Shown here: piece by piece, positions 1 to 8,231 of the stretch
Layout: the number at the start of each line of letters is the position of its first letter
Numbering within the stretch: the stretch's first letter is position 1
Assembly: GCA_003158455.1 (NCBI GenBank)
Contig: PMJO01000124.1
Coordinates: forward strand, 1-47,051
Reading direction: 5' to 3'
Origin: Myxococcales bacterium
GTDB lineage: Bacteria > Myxococcota_A > Polyangia > Fen-1088
Length of the DNA stretch: 47,051 nucleotides
The notes under the pieces: model-generated
Told to the model about the DNA's origin: nothing
The model's database searches: none
Seen by the model: only the letters and a program-made list of their open reading frames with translations
Translations under genes and position numbers: made by a program

Positions 1-273
1 AGCTCGAAAAAGCTGGATCATTCCCATCACTTACGAAATGGCCCGAAAAATAAATGGAAAGCGGCTAACGGGTCGCTGGCTAGAGGGGACAATCTAACGA
101 CAGTTTGATGGTGTAGGTGGATGTAGTTTGCGTAGTCTTCGTTATCGGCGCATCGGCCCCTTGATCTTTCGTCGCACCGGTCACGTCAACCCGCCCCCAA
201 CAGTTGAAAGTCCAACGCGCCGAGGTTCGCGCCGCCGCCGACGATGGTTGAGCAGCGGCGCGTTCGATCCTGG
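1..273. other. stretch without a supported gene
   Basis: No open frame with a start codon and family resemblance was found. On the minus strand a start-less frame ending at the stop at 80-82 reads like a protein C-terminus (WTFNCWGRV, then TYTIKLSLDCPL). It has no initiation codon in a sensible place and runs antiparallel into the DUF2934 gene, so it may be a remnant of a deleted gene. Confidence 0.4.
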
Positions 274-528
274 CTACCTGGCGAGGCTCAGGCCGGCGAG
301 ATGACTGTGCCCCTGTTCCTTGGCACTCAGTTCACGGCTTGCTGCTGCCCAATCCTCCTTGTCAAAGCCATCGGCACAGCCGCGAGCTTCGTATTTCGCG
401 AAGGCCAGCTTGGCGATATCCGAATCGGAGGCACCCTTCCCACCTGCGTGTTGCACAGAGGGGAACGTGGACGGAGTGTTGTTTGAGCGTTGGACTTGCT
501 TGGAAGAATAGGACTCATGATGGGACAT
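274..528 (-). CDS. DUF2934 family small protein
   Basis: An 84-residue protein. Residues about 36-72 carry the DUF2934 pattern: an IAKLAFAKYEARGC helix, then a DKEDWAAASREL helix. DUF2934 proteins are short, soluble and of unknown function, often encoded on accessory DNA. The N-terminal third is Ser/Gln-rich and probably disordered. The ATG at 528 is preceded by a strong AAGGAG ribosome-binding site 6-7 bases away, which fixes the start. Base composition here is less GC-rich than in the housekeeping genes further right. The family call is from motif resemblance only; function is unknown. Confidence 0.7.
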   Translation of the reverse strand: MSHHESYSSKQVQRSNNTPSTFPSVQHAGGKGASDSDIAKLAFAKYEARGCADGFDKEDWAAASRELSAKEQGHSHLAGLSLAR

Positions 529-788
529 GTGGAACTCCTTGAAAATGGTTAGATGCTTTGCTCGCCGTCACGCCTACCCGCTGCAGCTTTCACGCCACCA
601 TTCAAACCCCTGCAAAGTCGTGCGTTTGCTTTGTCCCCGTTCCAAGGGGCGGCTCGGCTCCATCATAATGAAGCGAACCTTCTATCATCTTGGTCGAACC
701 AGCCCGCTCTTCAGGAACCTTCTGTGCGGCAAATCCCCGAATTGGCTTGCGCCTTATCGCTGGCCCGGAAACTGCTGATGCTGCAGAT

Positions 789-1370
789 ATGAATCAAGAA
801 TCCTCACTGGCACCTTCACGTCATCCAATCCTTGCTGTGCTCTTCACCTTGGTTGTGGCGGCAGGCTTGTCCGCTGCCCCAAGTCGGGCTCGAGCCACCG
901 AGGTCGGTTCCACGCGCAACTTCGGTCTTGGCTTCCAGATTGGCGACCCCACCGCTATTACCGCCAAAGCATTCGTCGGGCGCAGGCATGCCTTTGACTT
1001 CGGGCTTGGGTTCGGTGGCTTGGGTTATGGTTGGTGCACGGACGCGAACAACCACACCTATCGTTGCGACGCCATCAATCACAATGTCAGCTTGCATGCA
1101 GACTACCTGTACCAAGAGAACATTCTCAACCGGATGAACCGCCTGGATTGGTACGCGGGTCTGGGTGGCCGGGTGATCATGTCCGCCTATGGGTCCAACA
1201 ACCTCGGCCGCGACGCGGTCCTCCTCGCCCGGGTTCCCCTCGGTCTCGCCGTCACTTTCCAACGCCCCAGCTTTCTCGAAGTCTACCTCGAAATTGCTCC
1301 CGCCGTCGTGATCTTCCCACCCGTGGACTTCGCCATCGATGTGGGGCTGGGCGTGCGCGCCTATTTCTAG
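789..1370 (+). CDS. predicted secreted outer-membrane beta-barrel protein
   Basis: A 193-residue protein with an N-terminal signal peptide (residues about 1-37, hydrophobic stretch ILAVLFTLVVAAGLSAA, cleavage near ARA-TE). The mature part consists of alternating hydrophobic/polar strands and ends in a C-terminal aromatic residue (GVRAYF), typical of small outer-membrane barrels. Two cysteines (WCTD and YRCD) could form a loop disulfide. The frame is open 33 codons upstream, but the ATG at 789 puts the signal peptide at the N-terminus and is preferred. No specific family is recognised; the structural call is inference from the signal peptide and strand pattern. Confidence 0.65.
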   Translation: MNQESSLAPSRHPILAVLFTLVVAAGLSAAPSRARATEVGSTRNFGLGFQIGDPTAITAKAFVGRRHAFDFGLGFGGLGYGWCTDANNHTYRCDAINHNVSLHADYLYQENILNRMNRLDWYAGLGGRVIMSAYGSNNLGRDAVLLARVPLGLAVTFQRPSFLEVYLEIAPAVVIFPPVDFAIDVGLGVRAYF

Positions 1371-1431
1371 CTACAAATTCATAGATCCATTGTCCAGCCT
1401 GAGACAGAGTGGTCAGAAGGATTCAATCCGC

Positions 1432-2214
1432 ATGCGAAAGTTGCGAATCGTAACCATCAACATTCACAAGGGTTTTTCCTGGGGAAATCGACGGTTCATC
1501 TTGCACCGCCTTCGTGAGGCGATCCGCTCGGTAGACGCTGATATCGTCTTTCTGCAGGAGGTAGTTGGCAAGAATTCAACCCGGGCACAAGAGCATCCCA
1601 ATTGGCCTGCTCAAGCACAACACGAATTTCTTGCCGATTCAGTGTGGAAGTATTCTTCCTATGGCAAGAATGCCTTCTACCCCGACGGCCATCACGGCAA
1701 TGCCATCCTGTCGAAATTTCCAATCCTCCATTCCGAACAAATCGACATCTCGACCAATAGATTCGAGCAACGTGGCTTCCTTTACTGCGCCGTGGGTATC
1801 CCCGGGCGCGCGAAGCCGCTGCATTGCCTTTGTATCCACCTTGGGCTATTTGCGGCCTCGCGCCGCAAGCAGCTTCGCATGCAGGCCGATTATATCAACT
1901 TGTGCATTCCGCGCGAGGCGCCGATCATCATGGCAGGCGATTTCAATGACTGGCGCGGTCGGGGTGTCGACGATTTCGCCCAGCTTGTCGGTATGAAGAA
2001 CTCCTCGATTGAGGCAACCGGAAGGCTGGCGCGCACATTTCCCGCGCGTATTCCCGTTTTGCCCCTAGATCGAATCTATCTTAGGGGGGTTACAACGAAG
2101 AGCTCGAAGATCCACAACGAAGGCGTCTGGAAGAAGCTCTCAGATCATGCGGCCTTGTTTGTAGAAGGCGAGCTACCGAAGGAGAGCATCTTGCTCCAAG
2201 CGTCTCGGGCTTGA
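1432..2214 (+). CDS. endonuclease/exonuclease/phosphatase (EEP) family hydrolase
   Basis: A 260-residue single-domain EEP-fold metal-dependent phosphodiesterase. Motifs appear in family order: TINIHKGF at the N-terminus (Asn metal-site region), DIVFLQEV (catalytic Glu), GNAILSKFPI, HLGLF (His), AGDFNDW (Asp/Asn pair), LDRIYLRG and LSDHAAL (terminal Asp-His). Members include exonuclease III-like nucleases, lipid phosphatases and YbhP-type proteins. The substrate cannot be told from sequence. No signal peptide is seen when starting at the ATG at 1432. The frame is open upstream to 1339 inside the preceding gene, but the family N-terminus begins right at 1432, so that start is chosen. Confidence 0.85.
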   Translation: MRKLRIVTINIHKGFSWGNRRFILHRLREAIRSVDADIVFLQEVVGKNSTRAQEHPNWPAQAQHEFLADSVWKYSSYGKNAFYPDGHHGNAILSKFPILHSEQIDISTNRFEQRGFLYCAVGIPGRAKPLHCLCIHLGLFAASRRKQLRMQADYINLCIPREAPIIMAGDFNDWRGRGVDDFAQLVGMKNSSIEATGRLARTFPARIPVLPLDRIYLRGVTTKSSKIHNEGVWKKLSDHAALFVEGELPKESILLQASRA

Positions 2215-2451
2215 GCGTGGCACCTCAGTATTTGTCCGGCTGCAGGCGCGACGTCGGAACCTCGCCGGAATGCGAATACCCTCTCCTTCGGATTGAGAGG
2301 CAAGGTGCTTCATCTTGAATGAGTCGATCCGCTCCAAGGAGCGTTGGTGGTGCAAGTTGCCGCTTTCATTGCCAACTGGTTCACGGCCCGAACTGCGGCA
2401 GCGTGCGACCGTTCGTCAGGGTGGGATTCTCTGCCGCGTCGATCAGCCAAA

Positions 2452-3222
2452 CTACTCGGTAACCTTGATGGTGCCCTCCATCTGGTCGTGCCCGCTGCCG
2501 CAGAACACGTCGCAGTGGAAGGGGAACTCGCCCACCTTGTCAGGCGTGAATTTCACCTGCGTGACCTTGCCGGGATTGATCTCGGCCTGCAGTTTGAGCG
2601 CCGGGCAGTTGAAGCCGTGTTGCCGATCGAGCGAGGTCAGTTGCAGAACCGCAGGGACGCCCCGCTTGAGCGTGATCACGCTGGGCGAATAGGCAAACTT
2701 CTTCGCCGTCACCTTCACCAATTGCTCCTTCGCAGGCTGATCGCTGGCTTCCACGACGGGGAATTCGGTGAGCGCCAGTTCCGCCCGGCCGCCGCGTGCC
2801 TCGGCCTGCCGGTATCCCAGCCCCTGGTAGGGATGCGTCGGATCCCAGGGAATCTGCGCCTTCTTTGGCACCGAATGCGGCGCCGGCAGCTGATACATCA
2901 GGCCTTTTGCGGCGTGGTGGCCAATATGTCCACTCTGGTAGTGGTTCTCCTGGTGGATGTGCCCGTACAGCACAGTGACATTTTGGTAGGACGTGAGCAG
3001 CTCGACCGCTTTGCCTCCGTCGGGTGTGGCCCAGTCCCAGTCTGGAGCCAGGTCGAAGAGCGGCCGGTGGGTGAGCACGACGATGCGGGCCGCGTGGTTC
3101 TGCTTCTTGAGGTCGGCTTGCAGCCAGCGTAGTTGCTCGTCGCCCAGGTGGGCCGCCGGATCCGACACGTTGTCGAGCGCGATGAAGTGCACGCCCTTGT
3201 GATCGAAGGTGGCAGGGTTCTC
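2452..3222 (-). pseudogene. 5'-truncated metallophosphoesterase fused to a CuA-type cupredoxin domain
   Basis: The readable part begins mid-domain. Residues about 1-145 (counted from a GTG at 3192) are the C-terminal half of a calcineurin-like metallophosphoesterase, with THRP (His42) and GHIH (His78/His80) metal-site motifs. Residues about 157-246 form a cupredoxin domain with a complete CuA pattern: His192, then Cys227-x3-Cys231-x3-His235-x2-Met238, as in cytochrome oxidase subunit II and nitrous-oxide reductase. Homologous-looking residues continue ten codons upstream of the GTG (ENPATFDHKG) until an in-frame TGA at 3223-3225. Beyond it nothing resembles the missing first half with its DxH, GD and GNH motifs. 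The gene has therefore lost its 5' half, and the FG-GAP gene starts just past the break. Confidence 0.75.
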
Positions 3223-3269
3223 TCACCAGGCAAGACCTGCTTCGATTCGCTTGCGCACTTTTCACGCGT

Positions 3270-4405
3270 GTGATTTCGGTTTGGCTCTTCCTCTTGCTTC
3301 CGTCCTGCGGCGGTCGCACGGGGCTCGACGCGGCGACGCGGCCCATTCCCGGCGGCAACGACGCGTCGACAGGCCACGCGGATGCGTCGTCCGCACGCGC
3401 CGATGTGGCCGGGAGTTCGACGTGCCGGTGGGCAGGCTATGCCCCGAGGGTGGCGATACCCATTGCCCACGATCTCGCAGTCTGGGGAGCGGGCGACTTC
3501 AACGCCGACGGGGCGGTGGACCTCGTCGCCATAGGGACCAATCCGAACGACGACATCCAGTCGCTGGGCATCCTATTCAATGAGGGCGGGGGCACCTCCT
3601 TCCGACAGTCCGAGCTCCATTTTGCGGGATACAACACCACGCCTTCTCCAGGGGACTTCAACGGCGACAGGAGGCCTCGCAGCGTCTCGCGTCGGCGGAC
3701 CTGGACGGCGACGGGGCCCTTGACGCCGTGGCCCCTGACTACTGTTTTGGGAGATTCAGTGTTCTTCTCAATCGAGGAGACGGAACATTCGCGCCCTCGG
3801 TATCCGGTGCGACAGGCCTGGCCGATGCGGACGATGTCGCCATCGCCGACTTCGACGGTGATGGGCATATGGATCTGGCCTTCGTTTCATTCACGGATGG
3901 CGAGGTGGCCATTCTTTCGAACAATGGCCGCGGGACCTTCGCGAGGGAGCTGACTCGATTTGCGACCCAGAAGCACCCGCGTCGCCTCGCAGCGCCGGAC
4001 GTCAACGGCGACGGTCGCCCCGATATCGTCGTGGTGGCCGTAGATTCCTCCGTGATGGAGGTGTTCGTCAACCGCGCGGATGGTACCTTCGCGGCGGCGG
4101 CCGACTATTCGTTTGGAGCCGGAAATTGGGCCGACGACGTGACCGCGGCGGATCTCGACGGCGACGGACATCCCGACATCGTATTTCTCACCTGGGACCC
4201 GACGCAGCCGTTTCCTGGGTCGCCCACTCGGCTGGCGATGTTCATGAACGCCGGCGATGGGACGTTCCATCCGGAGCAAGCCTTCGACATCGGTCGCTCG
4301 GCGGCTCCGACCGTGGCCGATTTCAACGGAGACGGGCTGCTCGACATCGCCGTCCGCGATTTCGACACGGATACGGTCAGCCTCTACTTCGCCAATTGCC
4401 GGTAA
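3270..4405 (+). pseudogene. FG-GAP/VCBS-repeat lipoprotein, broken by a frameshift
   Basis: Two overlapping frames together encode one surface protein. The first (from GTG 3270) has a lipoprotein signal (LFLLLPSCGG, lipid-anchored Cys about 13) and a short linker. Both frames then carry Asp-rich calcium-binding loops of FG-GAP/VCBS propeller repeats: DFNADGAVD, DFNGD, DLDGDGALD, DFDGDGHMD, DVNGDGRPD, DLDGDGHPD and DFNGDGLLD. Between the second and third loops (about 3666-3690) the reading frame changes. The spacing between loops also collapses to about nine residues, against forty or more elsewhere, which points to a small deletion with frameshift. The second frame runs to the stop at 4405. 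An undamaged copy would be a roughly 375-400-residue extracellular beta-propeller lipoprotein, probably for adhesion or binding. Confidence 0.75.
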
Positions 4406-4506
4406 GTAGGGCGTTCAGCGAGGCCGCTGCCACCCGCGCGGCCGAAATGTCCCCGTTCGCAGCAGTGGTGGCTGTAGCGGACGCGCGCCATGCTCTGCTC
4501 TGCTCC

Positions 4507-6129
4507 CTACTCGCGTAATCCAGGGGCTTCGTGGCCGCTGCGGGCTACGTATTCCAGGTAGCCGCCGCTGTAGGGGATCACGCCCTCGGGCACCAGCTCC
4601 AGCACGCGGTTGGACAGGCCGGCGAGAAAGCGTCGGTCGTGCGAAACGAACAGCATGGTGCCCTCGAAGTCGCGCAAAGCCGTGAGCAGCATCTCTTTGG
4701 TCGCCATGTCCAGGTGGTTGGTGGGCTCGTCCAGCACCAGCAGGTTGGGGCGATCGTAAAGCAGCCGCGCCATCACCAGGCGCGCCTTCTCGCCACCCGA
4801 GAGCACGCGACAGATCTTGTCGATGTCGCTGCCGGAAAAGCCGAAACAGCCGCCCAGCGACTTGAGGGTTCCCACTGAAGCCAGCGGGAACGCCTCTTCC
4901 AAGGTTTCGTACACGGTCTTGTCCGCGTCGAGCAGTTCCATGGCGTGCTGGGCGAAGTAGCCCAGACGCACGCCCGCGCCCAGGGTCACCTTGCCAGCGT
5001 CGGGCTCAATCTCGCCCGCCACCAGCTTGAGCAAAGTTGACTTGCCCGCGCCGTTCACCCCCATCACGCTCCAGCGCTCTTTGCGCCGGATCATCAGATC
5101 GAGACCGTCGTAGATGATCTTGGATCCGTACTGCTTGTGCAGGCCCTCGATTCTAATTACGTCCTCGCCCGAGCGCGGCGCCTCGGGAAATGCGAAGCTG
5201 AGGGTGCGGCGCCGCCGCGGCGGCTCTAGCTTTTCGATCTTGTCCAGCTTCTTCACCCGCGACTGCACCTGCGCCGCGTGGCTGGCCTGGGCCTTGAATC
5301 GCTCGATGAATCGGATCTCCTTGGCCAACATGGCCTGCTGGCGCGCGTACGCCGCCTCAGCCTGCGTCTCGGAGAGGGCGCGCTGCTTTTCGTAGAAATC
5401 GTAGTTGCCCGAATAGGTGGTGAGTACGCCGCCGTCGATCTCGATGATCTTGCTGACCACGCGGTTCATGAACTCGCGATCGTGGGTGGTCATTAGCAGA
5501 GCGCCGTCATAATTCTTGAGGAATCCCTCAAGCCAGATTATCGATTCGATGTCCAAGTGGTTGGACGGCTCGTCGAGCAGCATTACGTTGGGTCGCATCA
5601 GCAGAATGCGCGCCAGGGCCACGCGCATCTTCCACCCGCCCGAAAGATTGCCCACATCGCCATCCATCATCTCTTGCGAAAAGCCCAGGCCGGCCATGAT
5701 CTCGCGCGCCCGCGCCTCCAGCGCGTAGCCGCCCAGTTCGTCGAAGCGCGCCTGCACGTGGCCGAAGCGGTCGACCAGGGCGTCCAATTCGTGCGCGCGC
5801 GCCGGATCCGCCATGGCGTGTTCCAACTCGCGCATCTCGGTGGCCAGGGCGGAGACCGAGCCCGCGCCGTCCATGGTCGCGCCAATAGCGGAGACACCCT
5901 TCATCTCGCCCACGTCCTGGCTGAAGTGCCCGACAGTCAGGTTGCGATCGATCGAGATCTGACCCTCGTCGGGTGACTCCTCGCCCATGATCAGGCGGAA
6001 CACGGTAGACTTGCCCGCGCCGTTGGGCCCCACTAGGCCGATCTTCTCGCCGCGCAAAATGGCCGCGCTGGCCTCGATGAACAGGATCTGCGGGCCGTGC
6101 TGCTTGCTGATGTTGTCGAGGCGAATCAC
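4507..6129 (-). CDS. ABC-F family ATPase (translation-associated)
   Basis: A 540-residue soluble protein with two ABC ATPase domains and no membrane segments, the hallmark of ABC-F. The first Walker A is GPNGAGKST (about residues 34-42), with signature LSGGW and Walker B LLDEPSNHLD. The linker about 240-310 is charged and helical (P-site tRNA interaction motif region). The second domain has GVNGAGKST, LSGGEKARL and LVLDEPTNHLD, then SHDRRFL. ABC-F proteins bind the ribosomal E site and modulate elongation or confer ribosome protection. Which subfamily (EttA, YbiT, Uup or other) is uncertain; the length and DEPSNHLD motif are YbiT/Uup-like. It starts with GTG at 6129 and is divergent from the helicase gene. 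Confidence 0.9.
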   Translation of the reverse strand: MIRLDNISKQHGPQILFIEASAAILRGEKIGLVGPNGAGKSTVFRLIMGEESPDEGQISIDRNLTVGHFSQDVGEMKGVSAIGATMDGAGSVSALATEMRELEHAMADPARAHELDALVDRFGHVQARFDELGGYALEARAREIMAGLGFSQEMMDGDVGNLSGGWKMRVALARILLMRPNVMLLDEPSNHLDIESIIWLEGFLKNYDGALLMTTHDREFMNRVVSKIIEIDGGVLTTYSGNYDFYEKQRALSETQAEAAYARQQAMLAKEIRFIERFKAQASHAAQVQSRVKKLDKIEKLEPPRRRRTLSFAFPEAPRSGEDVIRIEGLHKQYGSKIIYDGLDLMIRRKERWSVMGVNGAGKSTLLKLVAGEIEPDAGKVTLGAGVRLGYFAQHAMELLDADKTVYETLEEAFPLASVGTLKSLGGCFGFSGSDIDKICRVLSGGEKARLVMARLLYDRPNLLVLDEPTNHLDMATKEMLLTALRDFEGTMLFVSHDRRFLAGLSNRVLELVPEGVIPYSGGYLEYVARSGHEAPGLRE

Positions 6130-6245
6130 GAGAGCGAGGGGTCTACCCCGCCTGTCGTCACGGTTCCAGCAGGGAGGCAGGCTTTCTGGTCGCCCCGGCA
6201 GATGGCGCGGTAGCAGGGCGGGCGCTCCCCAAGAACGGATCCATT

Positions 6246-8168
6246 ATGGTCGAATCAGGGCGCAATTGGAAGCTTGTTCTTTGGCCCGGAATGCGGCGCA
6301 ATGGCGCAGGGACCATGGCAGACATGCTCGATTTTCGTCTGCAAAGAGCAATCTCGGACCAGCTGCGCTTGGCGCAACTGGCGCGGTCGCTCTCGCCCAA
6401 TGCGGCAGTGCCGTATTTCGCCCACATGCGGCTGCAGACGGACGATCGGGTTCGCGACGTGTTGCTGGGTCCGGACACGCGAACCGGCGGCGGCGTAGCC
6501 ATCATCGACTGGCGAAATGCGCCTCTGGCCGAAGTGTTTTTTTCCTGCGCCGAGGGTGACGACTATGAGATCGACGCTGGCGAGCGCACCCTGACCGGCA
6601 CGCTGGTCGAGCGCAATCTGGTCAGTTTTGCCCAGGGAGAGCTATGCGAGATCGAGACTGCTGCGGGCCGGGTCAGGCTGCAAGATGGTGCGTGGCACCT
6701 ACAAACCGGGCCCCAGCCCGGGCTGACCCTGCGGCCGGAGGCGGCGCGCCTGCGCTCCAGCTCTCCCGCCGACGTAATTCTGGACGCGGCGCAACGGCGC
6801 ATGGTTGAGCTGCCGGCGGGCAGGGCGGTGCTGTTGCTAGGCGAGGCTGGCTTCGGCAAGACCACGGTGGCGCTGCATCGGCTGGCGCGCCTGCGCGAGC
6901 GAGCCGGGCCCGGGCTGCGCGCCGCCGTCATCGTTCCCACCGAGGGCCTGCGCCGTCTTTCGGCCGCGCTGCTGGAACGGATGGGGGTAGGAGGCGTCGA
7001 GGTTTGCCTCTATGACCGCTGGGCTGGGGTACAGGCCCGGCGCGTTTTTCGCAAGCTGCCCGAGCGCGAGAGCCAGGACGCCGGCGCCGGGGTCATTCGC
7101 ATCAAGCGGGATCCGGCGCTGCGAGGTGTGTTGGCCGAGTTGGCGACGCGACCGTCAGCGCGGCGGACGCGGCGTCGGGATCTGTTGCACGTCTTTGGCG
7201 ATCGCATGCTGATGGAAAAGCTGGCCACCGCCTCGCAGCAGGGCATTGGCGTGGGCATGGTGGCCGAGGTGCTGGAGCACACGCATGTGCAGTTCAGCAC
7301 AACTGCCGAGGAGGAATTCGCGCATGTCGACGCCGAGCGTTTGCTGACCCTGGACGGCCGGAGCATAGACGACGGCACGCCGACCCAGGACGCGGGCACG
7401 CTCGACACCGAGGACTACGCCGTGCTCTTCGAGTTGGATCGGCTGCGGGCCGAGCGTGCCGGCGAGCGGCCTGTGCAGCCACACCAATATGACTGTTTGG
7501 TGCTGGATGAGGCGCAGGAGTTTGCTCCGCTGGAGTTGGCGCTGCTGGGCCGCGCGCTGGCGCCGGGTGGCAGTCTGATCGTCGCCGGCGATGCGGCCCA
7601 GCAGGTGGATCCCGCGGCGTGCTTTTCCGGTTGGGCTGGCAGCATGGACGAGCTGGGGTGCGCCGACTACGAAACCGCAGTGCTGGAAATCAGCTACCGC
7701 TGCCCACCTGACGTGACCGAGTTGGCCCGGCGAGTTCTCGACGGTGGCAAGCTGCCTTGGCCCCCCGGGCCGTCCACGGTGTGCGTGGAATTAGGCAACG
7801 AATGCCACCACGCCGACTGGCTGACGCGCGAGTTGCGCACCCTGCAGACCGGCGATCCGCGTGGGTCGGCGGCCCTCATCTGCCGCACGCCCGAGGCAGC
7901 CCGGCGCCTGGCCCAGCACCTGCGCCGCGGTCTCGGCTTGCGCCTGGCGCTGGACGGCGACTATCAGTTCGTGGGCGGCATCAACGTCACCTGCGTGCAG
8001 CAAGCCAAGGGACTGGAATTCGACTACGTGATCGTCCCCGACGCCTCGGCGGCGGTATATCCCACCACCCCGGCCGGCCGCCGTGCCCTGTACGTCGCGG
8101 TTACCCGCGCCTCGCACCAGCTGGTCCTGTCGACGGTTGGGCGGTGGACGGAAATCTTGCGCCGGTAG
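6246..8168 (+). CDS. HelD/UvrD-like superfamily 1 helicase
   Basis: 640 residues. Residues about 30-100 match the HelD N-terminal layout: a helical start, then PYFAHMRL...VAIIDWRNAP, the beta domain that contacts RNA polymerase in HelD proteins. SF1 motifs follow: Walker A GEAGFGKTT (199-207), Walker B LVLDEAQEF, motif III VAGDAAQQ, YRCP (motif IV), QAKGLEFDYVIV (motif V) and LYVAVTRA (motif VI). HelD proteins recycle stalled or stored RNA polymerase; other SF1 enzymes of this build act in repair. The start is uncertain. ATG 6246 gives the longest frame, but ATG 6291 or 6315 (preceded by CAGGGA) would begin closer to the conserved region. Function is inferred from domain order. Confidence 0.85.
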   Translation: MVESGRNWKLVLWPGMRRNGAGTMADMLDFRLQRAISDQLRLAQLARSLSPNAAVPYFAHMRLQTDDRVRDVLLGPDTRTGGGVAIIDWRNAPLAEVFFSCAEGDDYEIDAGERTLTGTLVERNLVSFAQGELCEIETAAGRVRLQDGAWHLQTGPQPGLTLRPEAARLRSSSPADVILDAAQRRMVELPAGRAVLLLGEAGFGKTTVALHRLARLRERAGPGLRAAVIVPTEGLRRLSAALLERMGVGGVEVCLYDRWAGVQARRVFRKLPERESQDAGAGVIRIKRDPALRGVLAELATRPSARRTRRRDLLHVFGDRMLMEKLATASQQGIGVGMVAEVLEHTHVQFSTTAEEEFAHVDAERLLTLDGRSIDDGTPTQDAGTLDTEDYAVLFELDRLRAERAGERPVQPHQYDCLVLDEAQEFAPLELALLGRALAPGGSLIVAGDAAQQVDPAACFSGWAGSMDELGCADYETAVLEISYRCPPDVTELARRVLDGGKLPWPPGPSTVCVELGNECHHADWLTRELRTLQTGDPRGSAALICRTPEAARRLAQHLRRGLGLRLALDGDYQFVGGINVTCVQQAKGLEFDYVIVPDASAAVYPTTPAGRRALYVAVTRASHQLVLSTVGRWTEILRR

Positions 8169-8231
8169 GTCAAGGTTAGTCATCTCCGCTCGCGCACGGG
8201 CGCCATTTCCCTGCTACGCTACCCTGTTCCC

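Noticed and set aside
80-215. Start-less minus-strand frame that reads like a protein C-terminus
   Set aside because: No initiation codon is available in a sensible position and the frame runs into the opposite reading of the DUF2934 gene. Mentioned only as a possible remnant.
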